Assembly (NCBI RefSeq): GCF_001949145.1
Contig: NW_019091373.1
Location: forward strand, 2,170,987-2,234,986
Origin: Acanthaster planci
Lineage: Eukaryota > Echinodermata > Asteroidea > Valvatida > Acanthasteridae
DNA: 64,000 bases
Direction: 5' to 3'
Part shown: positions 59,152-64,000 of the stretch, piece by piece
Layout: each line of letters starts with the position of its first letter
Numbering within the stretch: the first letter of the stretch is position 1
Notes under the pieces: model-generated
What the model was told of the DNA's origin: nothing
Seen by the model: the letters and a program-made list of their open reading frames with translations, nothing else
The model's database searches: none
Translations under genes and position numbers: made by a program

Positions 59152-62100
59152 TATCTGGTGCTGTCTAGCAGAGTGTCGCTACACTGCCTTGCTCATGTTA
59201 GCGAGCGGGACATCATTCATGTTGCATGAGGGTGCTGTCTGCTGCCGCTCTGTGTATTGACAGCCACCCGACCGCGCGCATTCTCAAGGGAACCACGTGC
59301 ACCAGCTGGAGTTCTGAGTCATCAATTTTTGTGTTCTTTTTGCATAATGTTCCTCCCCATTAAAAAAAAAAAAGGGGGGGGTGTTGACTGGTCTAGCGCC
59401 GCACTACTGACAATGCAGTCCTTTAATTGCTGGAGGAACGGAGATGTATGGGCCAATAGGATTCTTATGTCCCTTGAAATTCTCTGAAGCCTAAACACTG
59501 GAGACTAACGCTGTAGAATCTAATCTGGCTTCATTTTATGTTATGTATTACACACTCTTAAAAATTTGTAAGTACCGTCAACCATGCATTAAACATTATT
59601 TGATGAGAAATAAAACAAAATGCATGATGTTTATTGGCAAGCAAGTTCTGTCACAGAAAAATTCAAACTTCTCAGCCAGTTTCATTGGCTTTTTGACATG
59701 TTGCGGAAAAGCCCAGACTCTTCTGAAATATTTCCTCTAAGAAGCCGTGTGACGGGCTCTTCACAATCACAGCTCAAATGAATGCATCAACCCAACAGAG
59801 TGGGACCGTGAGATTGATTAAAACACTTTTAGTTCATCACACAAAATGACTTACGACCGGTGCGACTGGACTGGCCCCAATACGCCAGGCAGTCAGTTTG
59901 GCGTAAGTGAGCGGCCTCCGCTGCGGATGCCATGTCTCCTGCTGGCTCCACCTCAGAGAGATGAAACCAATCCATCACATTTGCTGTCTGTCAGCAAACA
60001 ATAGCCTATCAGCTTAAGACTAGCTGGCCTGTGTGCATGCAAGCTTTTAGACTCAACTCTCTGACCTCAACTCCCCAACGTTCTAGCTGAAGGAACCTTC
60101 CTGCATCTTCTGAAACATATCACTGTCCAGGAAACCGAAGATGCACTCTTGGTGCTTTGACATCAAGGGGCATCAAGCTCCACAGTGGCTGGGCTCCATT
60201 CCTCAATCCTAAAAGAAATCCTCCAAAACCCTCCAGGTATATACTTCTGAATGATCTGAGGGGAGTTAGGTTAGGCTTTGTCCATAAACAACAGGGCTTC
60301 CAGAGCTCTGGGTCTAATCTCCATGTGTGCCCATGCATGCTATGAACGACCTAGCCTAGAAGTGTACCAGCACTGAATTCTTTTTTTTTGACACAATTTT
60401 TCGGCAACTTTACTCTCGTCTTCTGTGTGGCAAACTATTTGACATCCCTGTCAGGTTAAACGCACTGAAAATTGCAGTTTACACATTTAAATTACCAGAA
60501 TTTCTACGTGGGATGACATCACCGTTATGCTCATGATTATGGAAATACTTAAAAGAGCATAAAAACCAAAAAGGTGCCACAATGCCCTTTCTAGTAATAA
60601 ACCTAACATTGAGAAATGGGGTTAACTGAGAAACAAAGGTGCATAATTAATTTGCGATCTACCAAGAAATGCCCATTATTTCCACAGTCTGTAAAGTTGT
60701 TACCATAATTGTGTTGTAGAGTACACATAAGTGAGGGTACTGATTTACCTCATCTTCTCTGGCATGGTAGACAAGATCCACAAAAATTCTACTGAAATTT
60801 ACTCTGGGATTTTTCCCCAATTTTCATCGAAAGAGAAGTGTCTATTCTCCTAATGATCAGCATCTCATTACTCAAAGCTGTCTTTTTTCCAGTCCTGTAA
60901 GGACACGTCTTGCATCGAGGTACAATCTTAGACCGTGCTTCGATGTCCGAATCTGAAGACTGCACTTGGGGGGGAGGCAAAAATAAATCCACTGCACGAT
61001 CTTGCCAGGCACCCAGGTGCGCTGTGTACTCTCCTGAGCTTAGCTTTCCCCACTCTCAACACTTAACACTAATTAAGATTTCTACCCAAATGGTGACTGT
61101 GGTAACCTCGCTAGGCTGTGAAGTTGCCAGGGAAAAAAAGAGAGAGAGAGAAGAGAAAAACAAGAGTTCTGATGCTATCAATCCACGCTTTAGCGTTAAT
61201 TGAGTCGAGCGATGACCCCGTGATTGCTTATCAATATCATCTTGGACTATGTATAGTGTAGCAAACACTTTCATGGAGAATAATCTACAGTTAATTTGAC
61301 TGCCATTGTTTTAAAATATGATGGGCATTAAGATACGACAATAAAAATGACAGTTCATACAGTCTGACCTTACACGGAAAACAAGTGATTTTGTTGAAAT
61401 TCCCTCATCTGGACAAAACAGCACCATTCACATGTTAAAAAAAAGGGAAAAATAATTTGCTCTATCTCGGTCTGTTTACTAAACTGATAGGAATATAGGA
61501 TTTACTCTATATCATGTATGGAAAAGCCAACAACCAGTTACCACTGGTGCAGAATCTAAGATCATCCAAGCAATCATGCAAACCAATTTTGTGTTCTCGA
61601 GCAAGGCAACCTACAATGACAATTTTCTTCTTTTTCAAGCCAACTGGTATGATCGGATAAGTTCGGGTGTGAGGCTTCTTTGCAATCACTGGAAAGTCCA
61701 ACATATCAATGGAGAATTGTATGACACACGGCAGGACAAAAATGCATCCCTGAAAAAAAAAATCTGAAATTTACTCCTGCCTCACTCATGCTCATATTCT
61801 GGTCTTCTGAAGAAAGTACCACCTGAGGCAATAAACAACTGAAGAAATCAACCCCCCCCAACAATGAACCGCTGCCATAAATCTACTAAATTAAGGATCA
61901 CACTTTCACATATCTTTCACAGTGGCAGAACAAGCAAAATTCCATTAGAAAAACTGGCACACAGAAACTCCCTAAAAGCTCCCTCTCCCAAGCAGTTCTT
62001 AGAAATGCAGGTAGTCAAGCCAAATAGGCATATTCATATTGATTCTGTGAGTCACTGACACAATTTTGGTTCACGAGTCCCCCCCCCTTTCCTTTCCCAC

Positions 62101-63204
62101 TTTTATCAGTTCTAATGGAAGTGGTGCCTGACTAATGAAACTGGGCGCACCTGGTCACAGACAGACGGGATGACTTTGCTTGCTACTGTGGTTAGAGTTA
62201 GTTCTGCATTTAAGTTATGTAAAACAAGTAGTAAGTGGGATCCCATCTCCCAGGTCTGTCAATAAACTGGGAAGGGAATGTATCCGAAACTGGACATTGT
62301 GGAGGGACAAAAACTGTATGCCTATTTGGTTCCAATGAGAACAGCTCAACAGCAAAGGATAACTCGGAACAAGACTGGCATGACTGAATTTGTTTTTTAG
62401 TTTTCATTCATACTGGCCTCCACCGAGGCACCAAGCGCCACAACAAAGGCTCGGTGCAGGTGCATACTCGACCACATACATGGACCTTGTTTCAAAACCT
62501 GCACACGAATAGCATGACTCACAGGTCCTTTTGTGACTGAATGTGTAAAAAATATGTTGCATGTTAGAACGACAGAAGCATGAGTGGACAATGGAATGGT
62601 CACTGAAGTGCTCTCACCCGAGTGACCTGACAACACTTTTCATGTGTTCTCCATCAAGGACTTCAGTAAAGCAAGAAACACGTACTTTATAAAAATTCTG
62701 TGCTAAAACCGCAATTCGTTAGAAAGCATAAAGCATTCCATGGGTAACCACTAAGGTAAGTTCAAACAACCATGTCTGTACTCGCAAGCAGGATAATATC
62801 AAAACGGGGATGGAGAAATCATAGCAAAAACACCTTGCTCAGGGACGTCTGCCCCCAATTCCCAAGGTACATGCAGTTTTAGCCTCTAACACCCAGAGGA
62901 GTCCGGCAAAACCCAACAAAGATAACCAATTCACATCTCAGGCTTCCCATTTTAACTGGACGCTGATCTCCTTTTTGTGTTGTGCTTTTCTAAGGCAGGG
63001 ATAATTTCCAGTTGCAAATAAACGACAAATCTGGTGCATTCCCACCGTTACCGTATAAACGGAACCATGCTAATCTCTCCATTACGGTCATCCAAGGCTT
63101 ACAATTACAGCTATCAGGACACGAGGTAAGAGCTATGTCCCGGTAAGAGGTTCAATTACGATCTTAACAATGCCACAATACAAATACGCGTATGTGGAAC
63201 TCAC
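59152..63204. other. Gene-free stretch
   Basis: No supported gene. G/C runs occur near 59366, 61853 and 62082. I see nothing else distinctive. Confidence 0.4.
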
Positions 63205-63436
63205 CTTTCTTTTTTTTTTACTAGTCTCGTTGATCATTGATCTTCTCATCGTCTTGGAGACTGGTGCGAGGACACTGAACTCGAAGTTGAGGGAACCGGT
63301 GAAGGGCCAGTGGGGGCCTTGACATCCTGAGGGTCCTGGGAGGGTACCGGGCTGGGACTGGGGTTTGAATTCCGGTGTGGGGAGACTGTTGTCCCGACTG
63401 TGTCTCCAGGCATTGCCAGCGCACTGTTGCTCTTTT
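63205..63436 (-). CDS. Candidate internal or terminal exon, unknown protein
   Basis: On the minus strand a pyrimidine-rich acceptor (CTTTTTCTTTGTGCATAG) opens a 232-base, GC-rich segment closed by a strong donor AAAG|GTGAGT. One frame stays open to the donor and ends with the basic phrase NETSKKKRK. A second frame reads a disordered-looking Ser/Pro-rich peptide (PSPSPVPSQDPQDVKAPTGP, then SVSSHQSPRR) and meets a TGA 40 bases before the donor. In that frame it would be a last exon. I do not recognise either peptide. The splice context and composition are the only support, and no partner exon was found in the window. Confidence 0.25.
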
Positions 63437-64000
63437 CTATGCACAAAGAAAAAGATATATAATGAGGCAAGGCCGTAAGTCTTAAAAACACTTAACAGCT
63501 GCGGCTTCAATATTTTGTCATTAAAATCTCACACATACATGTAAGTATGGGGGTGTTGACAATTTCAGGAAACCATGGTGAAACTGCAGAAGTTGTGGCA
63601 AAACAATTTTTTTTTTCTGTTTTTTTTTAATAGCTCTACAACTGTGGTCTTTGGTGTAAAAGTACAAAGTACATTTCATCTTGTCTACATTTCTAGGCTC
63701 TGGGCAGTAAAAGCAAGAATGGAATGCAAAACAAATTTTTGATGAAATCTTTCTCAGTTAGGTGCGCATTTCTTTATAAGTTGCTGCTCAGATTTTTTTT
63801 AGGACAAATTTTAGAGGACAGAAAAAACAAAAACAAAAAAAGTATTTTCTATGGTCTCAAGAAAAACCAAAGAAGGGTCCTCAAGTCAGAGGGAAGAATA
63901 CCCCCAAAAGAGATGTACCCTGCTCTAGCCGCTTAGAACCAAGGCTCACAAAATTTAAATCAGGGACTTCCCTGTTGGTTGGACAGCAGAGCGGAAAAAA
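63437..64000. other. Window end, gene-free
   Basis: AT-rich sequence with T- and A-runs (63608-63630, 63824-63840). No supported gene. Confidence 0.4.

Noticed and set aside
1-64000. CRISPR arrays, operons, bacterial promoters and terminators
   Set aside because: The window is eukaryotic. The tandem repeats seen have no spacer structure and no prokaryotic genes are present.

Overview
The window is eukaryotic, gene-poor and AT-leaning. It has spliced coding exons, GT/AG introns, AATAAA signals, interspersed transposon remnants and microsatellites. The one gene I recognise and the repeat content fit an invertebrate deuterostome, perhaps an echinoderm. This is an inference; nothing in the sequence fixes the species. 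Three unresolved bases (21089, 38822, 49482) mark it as an assembly product, and two of them sit inside G homopolymers.

Layout. Positions 1-503 look like a promoter. A complete three-exon CHAC1-like gene (glutathione-specific gamma-glutamylcyclotransferase) occupies 504-5089 on the + strand, with likely poly(A) signals between 5560 and 5809. The rest of the window, about 58 kb, holds no gene I can identify. It contains a decayed non-LTR retrotransposon (8157-9655), an exact 105-bp tandem duplication (12271-12480), at least four short fold-back elements (12826-13008, 29094-29255, 36640-36894, 58975-59151) and a 2.2-kb non-autonomous hAT-like element rich in GATTTAAATC (17951-20142). It also has a hAT-type terminus (43430-43545), two possible tRNA-derived SINEs (40350-40630, 53568-53720), a 30-bp tandem array (26644-26903), a possible decayed hammerhead-ribozyme motif (13760-13840) and many G/C homopolymers. 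One weak candidate exon lies on the minus strand at 63205-63436.

Function. The CHAC1-like enzyme would cleave cytosolic glutathione to 5-oxoproline and Cys-Gly. In mammals CHAC1 is induced by ATF4/ATF3/CHOP. The upstream region carries an exact match to the amino-acid-response core ATTGCATCA and a second ATF/C-EBP-like site, and intron 2 has four TGACG half-sites within 63 bp. This suggests that stress control of the gene is old.

Other patterns worth checking are a large excess of the palindrome TACATGTA across the window, paired CTCF-like motifs near 44.4-44.7 kb and two adjacent nuclear-receptor-type palindromes at 34.93 kb. I found no new multi-gene system. The most interesting content is regulatory and transposon-derived.
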